Source: Agrobacterium tumefaciens str. B6 (lineage in GTDB: Bacteria > Pseudomonadota > Alphaproteobacteria > Rhizobiales > Rhizobiaceae). Taken from it: 64,000 nt of DNA. Below are positions 8,737 to 16,970 of the stretch, piece after piece. The position numbers and the translations under genes were made by a program. The DNA lies in assembly GCF_001541315.1 (NCBI RefSeq), contig NZ_LMVK01000001.1:496001-560000 (forward strand), written 5' to 3'. The notes under the pieces are model-generated. The model had not been told where the DNA came from. It saw only the letters and a program-made list of their open reading frames with translations, and ran no database searches. How positions within the stretch are numbered: the first letter of the stretch is position 1; every line of letters begins with the position of its first letter.

Positions 8737-9645
8737 ATGGCGATCACCACTCCCGAAAACCGGCAAAGCCCCTGGCGCTGGCTGGTCGTCGCGGTTCCCT
8801 ATTTCTGGCTGCTGCTGTTTTTCGCAGCACCCTTCTTAATCATCTTCAAGATCTCGCTGTCGGATACGGCGATCTCCATGCCGCCCTATACGCCGGTCTT
8901 CGAAGGGTTTTCGAAGCTCGGCGAATTCTTTTCGCAGCTGGATTTCGAAAATTACCTGTTCCTGACGGAAGACCCGCTCTACATCGACGCCTATCTGTCG
9001 TCGCTGCGCATCGCCTTCATCTCCACCTTCCTGCTGCTGCTGATCGGTTATCCCATGGCGCTGGCGATGGCGCGCGCACCGTCATCCATTCGCCCGACGC
9101 TGGTGATGCTGGTGATCCTGCCGTTCTGGACTTCGTTCCTGATCCGCGTTTACGCCTGGATCGGCATTCTGAAGCCCGAAGGCCTGTTGACGGTGCTGTT
9201 CCAGTCGATCGGCCTTCTGGGGCCGGACCAGCAGGTCAATATCTTCCGCACCGAGACGGCGATCTTCATCGGCATTGTTTATTCCTATCTGCCCTTCATG
9301 GTGCTGCCGCTTTATTCGGCGCTGGAAAAGCTCGACAATACGCTCCTGGAAGCCGCCGCCGATCTTGGTTGCCCGCCATGGAAGGCCTTCTGGAAGATCA
9401 CGTTTCCGCTCTCCCTGCCGGGCGTCGTGGCCGGTTCGATGATCTGCTTCATCCCGATAACAGGCGAGTTCGTCATCCCCGATCTCCTGGGCGGCGCGCA
9501 GACGCTGATGATCGGCAAGACGCTGTGGACGGAATTCTTCGGCAACCGCGACTGGCCTTTGGCATCCGCCGTCGCCGTGCTGCTTCTGCTGTTGCTGGTG
9601 GTGCCCATCGCCATCTTCCAGAACCAGCAGAAGAAGGTGGGGTGA
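8737..9645 (+). CDS. potH: Polyamine ABC transporter permease (PotH-like)
   Basis: A 302-residue inner-membrane permease with six predicted membrane spans; the first is WLVVAVPYFWLLLFFAAPFLII. The binding-protein-dependent transport EAA motif is visible as EAAADLGCPPWKAFWKITFP. It starts at the ATG at 8737, after GAGGGAGG; the frame is open upstream through potG but not with coding character. It follows potG by 11 bases and is separated from potI by 4 bases, so the complex is made from one transcript. A large loop after the first span is typical of PotH. Confidence 0.92.
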   Translation: MAITTPENRQSPWRWLVVAVPYFWLLLFFAAPFLIIFKISLSDTAISMPPYTPVFEGFSKLGEFFSQLDFENYLFLTEDPLYIDAYLSSLRIAFISTFLLLLIGYPMALAMARAPSSIRPTLVMLVILPFWTSFLIRVYAWIGILKPEGLLTVLFQSIGLLGPDQQVNIFRTETAIFIGIVYSYLPFMVLPLYSALEKLDNTLLEAAADLGCPPWKAFWKITFPLSLPGVVAGSMICFIPITGEFVIPDLLGGAQTLMIGKTLWTEFFGNRDWPLASAVAVLLLLLLVVPIAIFQNQQKKVG

Positions 9646-9649
9646 GGCC

Positions 9650-10462
9650 ATGAAGCGCGGAAAATTCGACATCACCGTCCTCACCCTTGGTTTTGCCTTT
9701 CTCTATATCCCGATCATCATCCTGATCGTTTATTCCTTCAACGCCTCCAAGCTGGTCACCGTCTGGGGCGGGTTTTCGCTGCAATGGTATCGCTCCATGT
9801 GGTCGAACCAGGGGCTGATGGACGCTGCCTGGGTGACGCTGCGCGTCGGTATCCTCAGCGCCACCATCGGCACCATCCTCGGCACTCTGGCGGCGCTGTC
9901 GCTCACCCGCTTTGCCCGCTTCCCGGGTCGGGTACTGTTTTCCGGCATGATCTATGCGCCGCTCGTCATGCCGGAGGTGATTACCGGCCTGTCGCTGCTG
10001 CTGCTCTTCGTGGCGGTCGGGGGGGATCGCGGGTTCTGGACCGTGGTCATTGCGCACACCACCTTCACCATGTGTTACGTGGCGATCGTCGTGCAGTCTC
10101 GTCTTTTGACCTTCGATCGCAGTCTGGAGGAGGCGGCGCTCGATCTCGGTTGCCCGCCGGTCAAGACCTTCTTCCGCATCACCCTGCCTTTGATCTTCCC
10201 CGCCGTTATCGCCGGCTGGATGCTGGCCTTTACCCTGTCGCTTGATGATCTTGTCATCGCCAGCTTCGCCACCGGCCCCGGTGCGACGACGCTGCCGATC
10301 AAGATCTACTCGCAGGTCCGCCTTGGCGTGACACCGGAAATCAACGCCATCTGCACGATCCTCATCGGGCTTGTGACCATCGGCGTTATCGTTGCCTCCA
10401 TCGCATCCAAACGCACGGAGTTGCAGCGGATGCGGGATGAACACGCCGCCGCCCGACACTGA
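9650..10462 (+). CDS. potI: Polyamine ABC transporter permease (PotI-like)
   Basis: A 270-residue second permease of the polyamine importer, with about six membrane spans starting at LTLGFAFLYIPIIILIVYSF. The EAA loop EEAALDLGCPPVKTFFRITLP is conserved. The ATG at 9650 follows GGGGTGAGG. It is the last gene of potFGHI. The gene order matches E. coli potFGHI, so the substrate is most likely putrescine. Confidence 0.92.
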   Translation: MKRGKFDITVLTLGFAFLYIPIIILIVYSFNASKLVTVWGGFSLQWYRSMWSNQGLMDAAWVTLRVGILSATIGTILGTLAALSLTRFARFPGRVLFSGMIYAPLVMPEVITGLSLLLLFVAVGGDRGFWTVVIAHTTFTMCYVAIVVQSRLLTFDRSLEEAALDLGCPPVKTFFRITLPLIFPAVIAGWMLAFTLSLDDLVIASFATGPGATTLPIKIYSQVRLGVTPEINAICTILIGLVTIGVIVASIASKRTELQRMRDEHAAARH

Positions 10463-10775
10463 TCAAACGGACCTCTTCGATTTTCTCGCGTTACTGTTGA
10501 AATCGCGATTAATTCAGGAACTTTTAATTTAGTTTCGGCGCTTTACGGTCTCAGAATAGGAATTTTCGTCGGTAATTGCTCGATTTTGGTTTTAACCGCT
10601 TGTTAATAGGAGTTGGCGGAAAGTAAACCCAACGCAGGGCTGTCAAATTTCTGATGGCCGGGATTGATAATTTCCATATCGCGAGGTTGTCCCCCTTTCT
10701 CTCGTTGAAAAAAAGCACAACTAATACAGGCGGTCGCAAGGCCGCCTTTCTTTTTGCCGCGACGGCCGATGCCAT
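10463..10775. other. Intergenic, AT-rich, with a rho-independent terminator near its end
   Basis: 313 bases between potI and the convergent permease gene. No ORF with coding character is visible on either strand. The first 230 bases are unusually AT-rich for this genome. The only clear signal is the hairpin at 10729-10755. A small RNA ending at that hairpin is possible but is not shown by the sequence. Confidence 0.5.
10729..10755 (+). terminator. Rho-independent terminator, possibly bidirectional
   Basis: GGCGG at 10729-10733 pairs with CCGCC at 10742-10746, followed by TTTCTTTTT. It lies 267 bases after the potI stop and 21 bases past the fbpB-like stop on the other strand. On the minus strand the hairpin is followed 14 bases later by a T-run, so it could serve both transcripts. 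Confidence 0.55.
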
Positions 10776-12440
10776 TCAGCGATTTTCCGGATGATCCATC
10801 GATTTCGAGACCAGCAGCACAGGAACAAGCCCGGCGATAATGATGATGATCGCCGGTACGGCAGCATCCTGCACCTTTGAGCGGGATGCATCCTCATAGA
10901 CCAGCGTTGCCAGCGTGTTGAAACCGAAAGGCCGGAGCAGGATGGTGGCCGGCAATTCCTTCATGGATTCGATCAGCACCAGAAGAAAAGCAGTCAGCGC
11001 GGCCGGCCGCATGTTCGGCAACAGCACCTTGAACAGCGTCTGTGCCCGGTTGCGCCCAAGCGTTCGCGAGGCCATGTCGATATGCGGCGAGAGCTTCTGG
11101 AAACCGGCATCGAGCGTGCCTTCCGCCATGGTCATGAAGCGCACGGCATGGGCATAGATGATGGCGAAGGCGGTGCCTGATAGCAGCAAGCCGCTGGAAA
11201 AGCCGAAATGGGAACGGATGAACCCGTCGACGCCGTTATCGAGGCTGGCCAGCGGAATGAGCACGCCAATGGCGAGCACGGTTCCCGGCACGCCATATCC
11301 CATTGAGCCGAAGCGGGCGGCGACCTTGGAGGTACGCGAGCGCTCGGTGCGGATGGCATAGGAAAACACAAAAGCGGCAATCAGCGTCACGAAGGCGGCG
11401 GAAAGCGAGACTTCGAGACTGTGTCCGAGCGCTTTCAGAAGCTTCGGGGAGAACAGCGCATCGAGCCTCTTTGCTGCGTAACCGCCGAGCACGATCACCG
11501 GAATGAAGAATCCGCTCGCCACGGGTACGAAGCAGAACAGGCCGGCGCACCAGCGCCGCCAGCCGGTCAGCGCCTTCAGCCGATGGCGCTGCGCCATGCT
11601 TGTCGCCTTCGGCGCGCCGAAGCGCTGTTTTTCGCGGGCGTTGCGTTCGATGACGATCAGTGCACCGACGATGATGAGGATGACGGCGGCGATCTGGGTC
11701 GCATTGGCAAGATTGCCGCGGTTAAGCCAGGTCTCGTAAATGGTGAAGGTCAGCGTCTGGACGCCAAGATATTCGACCGCGCCGATATCGTTCAGCGTCT
11801 CCATCAAGACCAGAGACAGGCCAATGGCAATCGCCGGCCGCGCCATCGGCAATTGCACGGAGAAGAACACGTTCAGAGGCCTTGCGCCAAGCGTGCGGGC
11901 CGCGTCAGCCGCAAAACGTCCCTGCATGGAAAAGGCGGCGCGCGCCGAGAGATATACATACGGATAGAGTACCGAGCTCAGAACGATGACAGCACCGCCG
12001 AGCGAGCGTATATCCGGAAACCAGTAATCGCGGATGCTGTGATAACCGAAGGCCGCGCGAAGGGCGCTCTGCACCGGGCCGGTAAAGTCGAGAAACTCAC
12101 CGAACGCATAGGCTGCCAGGTAGGACGGAATGGCAAGCGGCAGGACAAGTGCTGCGGACAACAGCCGCCGCAGCGGAAACTCGAATGTAGTGACGAGCCA
12201 GGCGCAGGCAATGCCGAAAAATGCCGTCGTCGCGGCCGTCATCCCCAGCAGCATGAAGGTGCGAAAGCCGGCGCGCGGCAGAACATTGGCGAGAAGATGC
12301 TGCCACCCCTCCGTGCTGCCGGTCAGCGCCAGCCAGAAGATCGCCAGAATGGGCATGGCGGCAATGGCTGCGACAATGATGGCCGCAATCGGCAATAGCG
12401 AAACGCGTTTTGTCGCGGGAAGGGGAGCCGTCATGGGCAT
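10776..12440 (-). CDS. Iron(III)-type ABC transporter permease (FbpB/SfuB-like)
   Basis: A 554-residue inner-membrane permease made of two fused halves, with about 12 membrane spans, as in FbpB/AfuB/SfuB ferric-iron importers. Each half has an EAA-type loop: AADAARTLGARPLNVFFSVQLP in the first and DMASRTLGRNRAQTLFKVLLP in the second. No ATPase or periplasmic binding protein gene lies next to it, which is unusual for an ABC importer; its partners must be elsewhere. The ATG at 12440 is used (a second in-frame ATG is two codons on) with only a weak upstream AGCAGG. Ferric iron is the family's usual substrate; thiamine-type or other cargo is possible. Confidence 0.85.
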   Translation of the reverse strand: MPMTAPLPATKRVSLLPIAAIIVAAIAAMPILAIFWLALTGSTEGWQHLLANVLPRAGFRTFMLLGMTAATTAFFGIACAWLVTTFEFPLRRLLSAALVLPLAIPSYLAAYAFGEFLDFTGPVQSALRAAFGYHSIRDYWFPDIRSLGGAVIVLSSVLYPYVYLSARAAFSMQGRFAADAARTLGARPLNVFFSVQLPMARPAIAIGLSLVLMETLNDIGAVEYLGVQTLTFTIYETWLNRGNLANATQIAAVILIIVGALIVIERNAREKQRFGAPKATSMAQRHRLKALTGWRRWCAGLFCFVPVASGFFIPVIVLGGYAAKRLDALFSPKLLKALGHSLEVSLSAAFVTLIAAFVFSYAIRTERSRTSKVAARFGSMGYGVPGTVLAIGVLIPLASLDNGVDGFIRSHFGFSSGLLLSGTAFAIIYAHAVRFMTMAEGTLDAGFQKLSPHIDMASRTLGRNRAQTLFKVLLPNMRPAALTAFLLVLIESMKELPATILLRPFGFNTLATLVYEDASRSKVQDAAVPAIIIIIAGLVPVLLVSKSMDHPENR

Positions 12441-12520
12441 GCGAGCCTGCTGTCTTGCAAAAAGCCTTAACCGGCTGATCCTTCAGCCGGCGGCTTTCGC
12501 ATTGCTACGCCCGCATGACC

Positions 12521-15500
12521 TCAGTTGGCAAGAACCCGCTGTGACGGAAAGCTGATTTCCACCAGCGTGCCCTCATTCGGCGTTGAGGTGATGGAGAAAT
12601 TCGCACGGTTGGCGTCCACCATGGCCTTGGTCAGCGGCAGGCCGAGTCCGGTGCCGTCGCCCCGCACACGTTTGCCGGAAGAGGCCACCTGCCGGAACGG
12701 CTTCATGGCCTGCTCCAGTTCTGCGCGCGTCATGCCGATGCCGGTATCGCGGATACGCAGCGACACGCTGCCATTGGCTTCATAGGCTGTGGAAACGACG
12801 ATCTGGCCGCCTGATGGCGTGAAACGGATGGCGTTCGACAGGATGTTCAGCACGATCTGCTTGATCGAGCGCAGGTCGGCGACGATCTGCGGCACAGATT
12901 GCGCAAGGGCCGTGCGGATAATGACACGCTGGTTATTGGCTTGCGGCTGCACCAGCGACACCGCCTCGGCCACCGTCTCGTTCAGCGGCACGGCGATGAA
13001 ATCCACATCCATCTGCCCGGCCTCGATCTTCGAAATATCGAGGAGATCATTGACGATATCGAGCACATGCCGGCCGGAGCGGCCGATATCATTGGAATAT
13101 TCCACATAGCGCGAATGGCCGATAGGCCCGAAGCGTTCAGTCGCCATCATGTCGGCAAAGCCGATGATGGCGTTGAGCGGCGTGCGGATTTCATGGCTGA
13201 CGCGCGCGAGGAAATCGGTCTTGTGGGCATTGGCGGTTTCCGCCGCGCGCTTGGCGTTGCGCAGTTCCTCTTCCGTGCGCTTCCACTGGGTGATGTCACG
13301 GATGACAACGCAATAGCCATGCGAGGATTTAAGCCGGCCGATGGTCATGAACAGCGGCAGGAAGCCGCCGGATGCCTCGCGGCCGATCACTTCGCGGCCA
13401 TCATTCAGCACGCTCGCGACACCGTTATTGGCAAGGCCGGAAAGATAATCCAGCACGGCGCGCTGGCTCTCATGGGCAAAGAGGGTGACGAAAGGTTTTC
13501 CGGCGATTTCACCATTATCATAATTGAACAGCGCGCTGGCGGAACGGTTGAGCGAGCGGATTTCGCCTTCGTCTCCCAGAAGCACCACGCCATCGGTGGC
13601 GGTTTCCAGAATGGAGTGCAGTTCCTCCACTTCGCCCTGCAGGAGGGAGAGGCTGCCTGCTTCCGCATTTTCGACGTCACCGGCCGCAATATTTTCGTTG
13701 GCGGCCGCAACCGGCGCCTGCTTTTCTTCGAGCGGCACCAGCGACAGCATCAGCGCCTTGGTTTCTTCCCAGCGGATGGATTGCAGCCGCGCCTTGACCG
13801 GAATGATGTCGTTTTCGGCGCTGACGACGACCATGCCGCCCTCATTGTCAGGCATCTGTTCCAGATCCTGCCGCTGCAGCAACGCTTCCAGCCCGCCAAC
13901 ATCTTGCAGTTCGGCGAGAGACCCATAGCCCGTCAAGCGCAGGAAATCCGGATTGGCGTGGATCAGCCTGTCGCCGGCATGCACCAGAAGCGCAACCGGC
14001 ATCTGGTCCAGCGTTTCGGCCGTCAACGCATTTGCGGGGCGAACGGACGGGCTGACCATGGAGGCGGCAATATCGGCAGTCGGCTGCTCGTCAATTGCAG
14101 TCTCCTGCTTTTCTTCAGAGCCGCTTTCACCCGCCGCTGCGCGAATAGCCGCGGGCTGCTCGCCACGAACGTAGTCCGCAAAAAGATCGTCTTCATCAGG
14201 CGGTTCGGTCGTCTTTTCGTCGGTTTCCGTGTCTGAGGGTGCGCTTTCCGGCGCATCCGCAACGATATCCTGCTGGATATCCTGTCCTGCCGGTTCGGCG
14301 GAAATGATCCCCGCATCCGCGTCCGAATTTTCCTCCGAAGCAGAATCCGCAGGCGCCAGGGCCCGGCCGATTTCGCGGAAGGCGGCCTGCTCGCCTGCGG
14401 TCAGGCCCTCGCGGGAGCGGGAACGGCGCTCCTCCAGATGGACGACCTTGTCGGAATAGGTTGGCTCCAGCGCCGGCGCTATGACAGGCGCTTCGAATTC
14501 CGGCGGGGTATAATCAAGGTGCGGTTCTTCGACAGGGACCGCATCCGATGCGCCGTCTGCCGCATCGAGGTCCGTTGCCGGGGCCTCATCCTCACCGGAA
14601 TCGCCGCCTTCGTCGTCATCCTCATCGATAAAGGCCAGCAATTCGTGGCTTTCATCCTCGATAGACGGCTGCGGTAGTGCTTCTGCCGGATCGGCCTCTT
14701 CGCCATCAAGGAAGGTAAGGCCCGTGGCATGCGGGTCTTCGGTGGCATCGGCAAGCCGCACGATACCGAAACCGCGGAAACCGTCGAATTCGCGTGAGCG
14801 CGTATAGGTGGGCAGGGCGGCGAGATCGATCGGCACCATCAGCGATGTGCCTTCCACCGGCCAATAGATCGTCTTGCCCGACCAGGTGTCGCGACGGCCG
14901 AGAAGCTCGCGGATCTTGCCGTCGGGATCGAGATTGAACAGGGCCGCGACATCGGCAAAGCCCATGCCTTCCACGGCAGCAGCCTTCGCGCCCACGGCTT
15001 CTGCAAACTCATGCGAGATGGAGCTGAAGCGCCCTTCCGCATCGATTTTCCAGACGAAACGGGAGGCGCGCGCACCGGCATTGAAAACAAAAGGTTGCGC
15101 TTCCGCGCCAGCGCCGAGGTCGGTCTCCGCTTCCGTCTCCGTCTCCGTCGTTATCTCCTCATCCGCCGCAGGAGCAGCCTCTGCCGCTGCGGTTTCGAGG
15201 ATTTCATCGTTCGCAACTGCGCTTTCTTCGGCCCGGGCCTCTTCGGCAGGGGCGCCGACGATCGCCCGCTCAGTTAAGGGAGCCTCTGCTTCATCTTCAT
15301 CAAGTTCGAAAAGATCGGCGATGTCGTCAGTCATCGCCATATCAGCAGCGGCGTCGGCATCCTGTGCGGAAAGCTCCGCCGGGGTCTCCGCTCCGTCTTC
15401 CGGCAACGTTAGGAGGCTGTCCTCATCCTGCTCCGCGGCCACTTCGTCTTCGGGATCGGCCGGCAGTTCCTGCACCTCTTCCATATCCTCGATGCCCGCA

Positions 15501-16306
15501 ACGGCATCGAGCACGGAATCAAAGGAGGCGGCTGTTGCGACAACAGGCGCGGTCTCCGCAACCGGCAAGGCGGGCTCCGCGGCGGCTGGGGTTTCCTGCG
15601 GCCTGTCTTCCGCAAAACCATTAACAGGGTCGAGTGTGCCCAGCGCGGTTTCGACCACGAACATCAGGTTCAGTTCGGGCGATGCCGCGATCTGGCCGGT
15701 GGCGGCGGGCAGATAGCCCTTGCCGGTCGGCACCGGCCGCTTGACGAGATGGCCGGACTGGCCGGCTGCCATTTTCACCAGCGTCCGCGCCGTGTGCGGC
15801 GTAATACCGAGCGACGAAAAGCCGGGCGAGGCGGCGATAATCTCGTTCTCGCCGTTCAGAACCGCCATATGGATATCGGGATCGTCAAAACCTTCGATCA
15901 TGCGCCGGGCGCATTCTGCCGTGTCGGGTGCGGCCTGATCGGTAAGGGCCGAAAACAGGATGGCCGGCTGACCGGGCTCGGCCTCGATGATCTCTACGCG
16001 CGCGGTGACGGCAAGGCTGCGGAAACCCGATGTGATGCGAATGGTAAACGGCAGGCTGTCGCCCGCTTTGGAAAGCCGCGCCGCCGTGGCCGCCAGTTGC
16101 CGAAAGGTCACGTCCTGCGGTTTCGGGCCCTGTTCCAGAAAATCATAAACCATCGGCGTGCCGAACAGCGCCGCACCCCGGCCATTGGCCCAAAGCGCAT
16201 TTTTAAGGTCCAGCGAGAACAGCGCCATGGCCGCGCCACGCCCGAAACCTTCACGCACCCGTTCATGTACTGCTATATCGATAAAGGGATACTGGACGGC
16301 GGGCAT
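12521..16306 (-). CDS. pdhS1: PAS-domain sensor histidine kinase, PleC/DivJ family (PdhS1)
   Basis: A 1261-residue cytoplasmic histidine kinase of the PleC/DivJ homologue (PdhS) family, which controls DivK phosphorylation and asymmetric division in Rhizobiales. No membrane span is visible. PAS-like regions lie near residues 420-540, 770-870 and 890-1010. The H-box HEIRTPLNAIIGFADMM has its phospho-acceptor His at residue 1038 and continues with the family-diagnostic FGPIGHSRYVEYSNDI and SGRHVLDIVNDLLDISKIEAG. The N-box QIVLNILSNAIRFTP and the G-boxes DTGIGM and GDGTGLGLPLT are intact. Two long acidic Ala/Glu/Asp-rich linkers (about 230-420 and 560-770) make it much longer than typical kinases. 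The name PdhS1 is from my recall of the A. tumefaciens set; the family is certain, the paralogue less so. Confidence 0.82.
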   Translation of the reverse strand: MPAVQYPFIDIAVHERVREGFGRGAAMALFSLDLKNALWANGRGAALFGTPMVYDFLEQGPKPQDVTFRQLAATAARLSKAGDSLPFTIRITSGFRSLAVTARVEIIEAEPGQPAILFSALTDQAAPDTAECARRMIEGFDDPDIHMAVLNGENEIIAASPGFSSLGITPHTARTLVKMAAGQSGHLVKRPVPTGKGYLPAATGQIAASPELNLMFVVETALGTLDPVNGFAEDRPQETPAAAEPALPVAETAPVVATAASFDSVLDAVAGIEDMEEVQELPADPEDEVAAEQDEDSLLTLPEDGAETPAELSAQDADAAADMAMTDDIADLFELDEDEAEAPLTERAIVGAPAEEARAEESAVANDEILETAAAEAAPAADEEITTETETEAETDLGAGAEAQPFVFNAGARASRFVWKIDAEGRFSSISHEFAEAVGAKAAAVEGMGFADVAALFNLDPDGKIRELLGRRDTWSGKTIYWPVEGTSLMVPIDLAALPTYTRSREFDGFRGFGIVRLADATEDPHATGLTFLDGEEADPAEALPQPSIEDESHELLAFIDEDDDEGGDSGEDEAPATDLDAADGASDAVPVEEPHLDYTPPEFEAPVIAPALEPTYSDKVVHLEERRSRSREGLTAGEQAAFREIGRALAPADSASEENSDADAGIISAEPAGQDIQQDIVADAPESAPSDTETDEKTTEPPDEDDLFADYVRGEQPAAIRAAAGESGSEEKQETAIDEQPTADIAASMVSPSVRPANALTAETLDQMPVALLVHAGDRLIHANPDFLRLTGYGSLAELQDVGGLEALLQRQDLEQMPDNEGGMVVVSAENDIIPVKARLQSIRWEETKALMLSLVPLEEKQAPVAAANENIAAGDVENAEAGSLSLLQGEVEELHSILETATDGVVLLGDEGEIRSLNRSASALFNYDNGEIAGKPFVTLFAHESQRAVLDYLSGLANNGVASVLNDGREVIGREASGGFLPLFMTIGRLKSSHGYCVVIRDITQWKRTEEELRNAKRAAETANAHKTDFLARVSHEIRTPLNAIIGFADMMATERFGPIGHSRYVEYSNDIGRSGRHVLDIVNDLLDISKIEAGQMDVDFIAVPLNETVAEAVSLVQPQANNQRVIIRTALAQSVPQIVADLRSIKQIVLNILSNAIRFTPSGGQIVVSTAYEANGSVSLRIRDTGIGMTRAELEQAMKPFRQVASSGKRVRGDGTGLGLPLTKAMVDANRANFSITSTPNEGTLVEISFPSQRVLAN

Positions 16307-16621
16307 GTCGAAACCTATTCTGGCACTACCGGACCTTGCGGGCTTTCGGCTTCCTCATGAAGCCCGAAACGTAAACCCGCCGAGGCATCACGTTAACAGA
16401 ATTTTAAATAACTTCACAGCGCTGCCGGGTCCACCATCTGCGGGATGAATCGCCAAATAGAGTTAACATCAACAGGTGGCTTCCGCCTCCTCATGCCAGC
16501 CCGGCCAATCGAAAAGCACTTGCCTTTCGACGCCTTTTTTCGCAAAATTCGAAGAGGCACTTGCAAATGGGGGAAACACCTTTTATGTCACCCCCCGTGA
16601 CGCCGCTTCGGCGTTTCATGT
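16307..16621. other. Intergenic between pdhS1 and tRNA-His
   Basis: 315 bases holding the divergent promoters of the kinase and of tRNA-His. CACTTGC occurs twice, near 16515 and 16558. A short hairpin (ACGCCG at 16600-16605, CGGCGT at 16609-16614) lies just before the tRNA. No coding potential is visible. Confidence 0.5.
16560..16588 (+). promoter_or_regulatory. Candidate tRNA-His promoter
   Basis: CTTGCA at 16560-16565 and TTATGT at 16583-16588 are 17 bases apart and lie 33 bases before the tRNA. CTTGCA is close to the rhizobial -35 CTTGAC; the -10 match is weak. Confidence 0.4.
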
Positions 16622-16698
16622 GCGGTTGTAGCTCAGTTGGTTAGAGCGCAGGTTTGTGGCACCTGAGGTCGGTGGTTCGACCCCACTCAACCGTACCA
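16622..16698 (+). tRNA. tRNA-His (GTG)
   Basis: A 77-base cloverleaf can be drawn completely. The acceptor stem GCGGTTG pairs with CAACCGT (a G:T pair at 1:72), followed by discriminator A73 and an encoded CCA. The D arm is GCTC...GAGC. The anticodon stem CAGGT/ACCTG encloses the loop TTGTGGC with anticodon GTG. The T stem GGTGG/CCACT encloses TTCGACC. The base before position 1 is T and position 73 is A, so the usual extra G-1 of tRNA-His is missing, as is known for most alphaproteobacteria. The upstream leader contains a small hairpin and a strong inverted repeat follows. Confidence 0.96.
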
Positions 16699-16700
16699 TT

Positions 16701-16750
16701 CCCCTCTCCCGATAAGTCTATATGTCACAGTGACTTACCGGGAGAGGGGA
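16701..16750 (+). terminator. Large hairpin after tRNA-His
   Basis: CCCCTCTCCCG at 16701-16711 pairs with CGGGAGAGGGG at 16739-16749, and AAGTC pairs with GACTT further in, around a loop containing TATATGTCACAGT. It starts 2 bases after the CCA. No U-run follows, so it may act in 3'-end maturation or termination. Confidence 0.55.
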
Positions 16751-16970
16751 ACATTGTCTTCCTCTGATGTTGTTCATGCCTGCGGATCCCTCCTGAAGCC
16801 CTGCCGCCGCGCAGGCTGCTTCCGATTTCCGAAAACCCTCAAAATAATTGTCGTGACCGTGTCGTTCCCATGCAGCATGGGTAACGCATGAACCCTGGGC
16901 CACATGCAGCCCGGCAAAAACCATTTGGCTAAAATCTCTTGCGCTGGTATTGTCCGCCCAACGAAACCTT

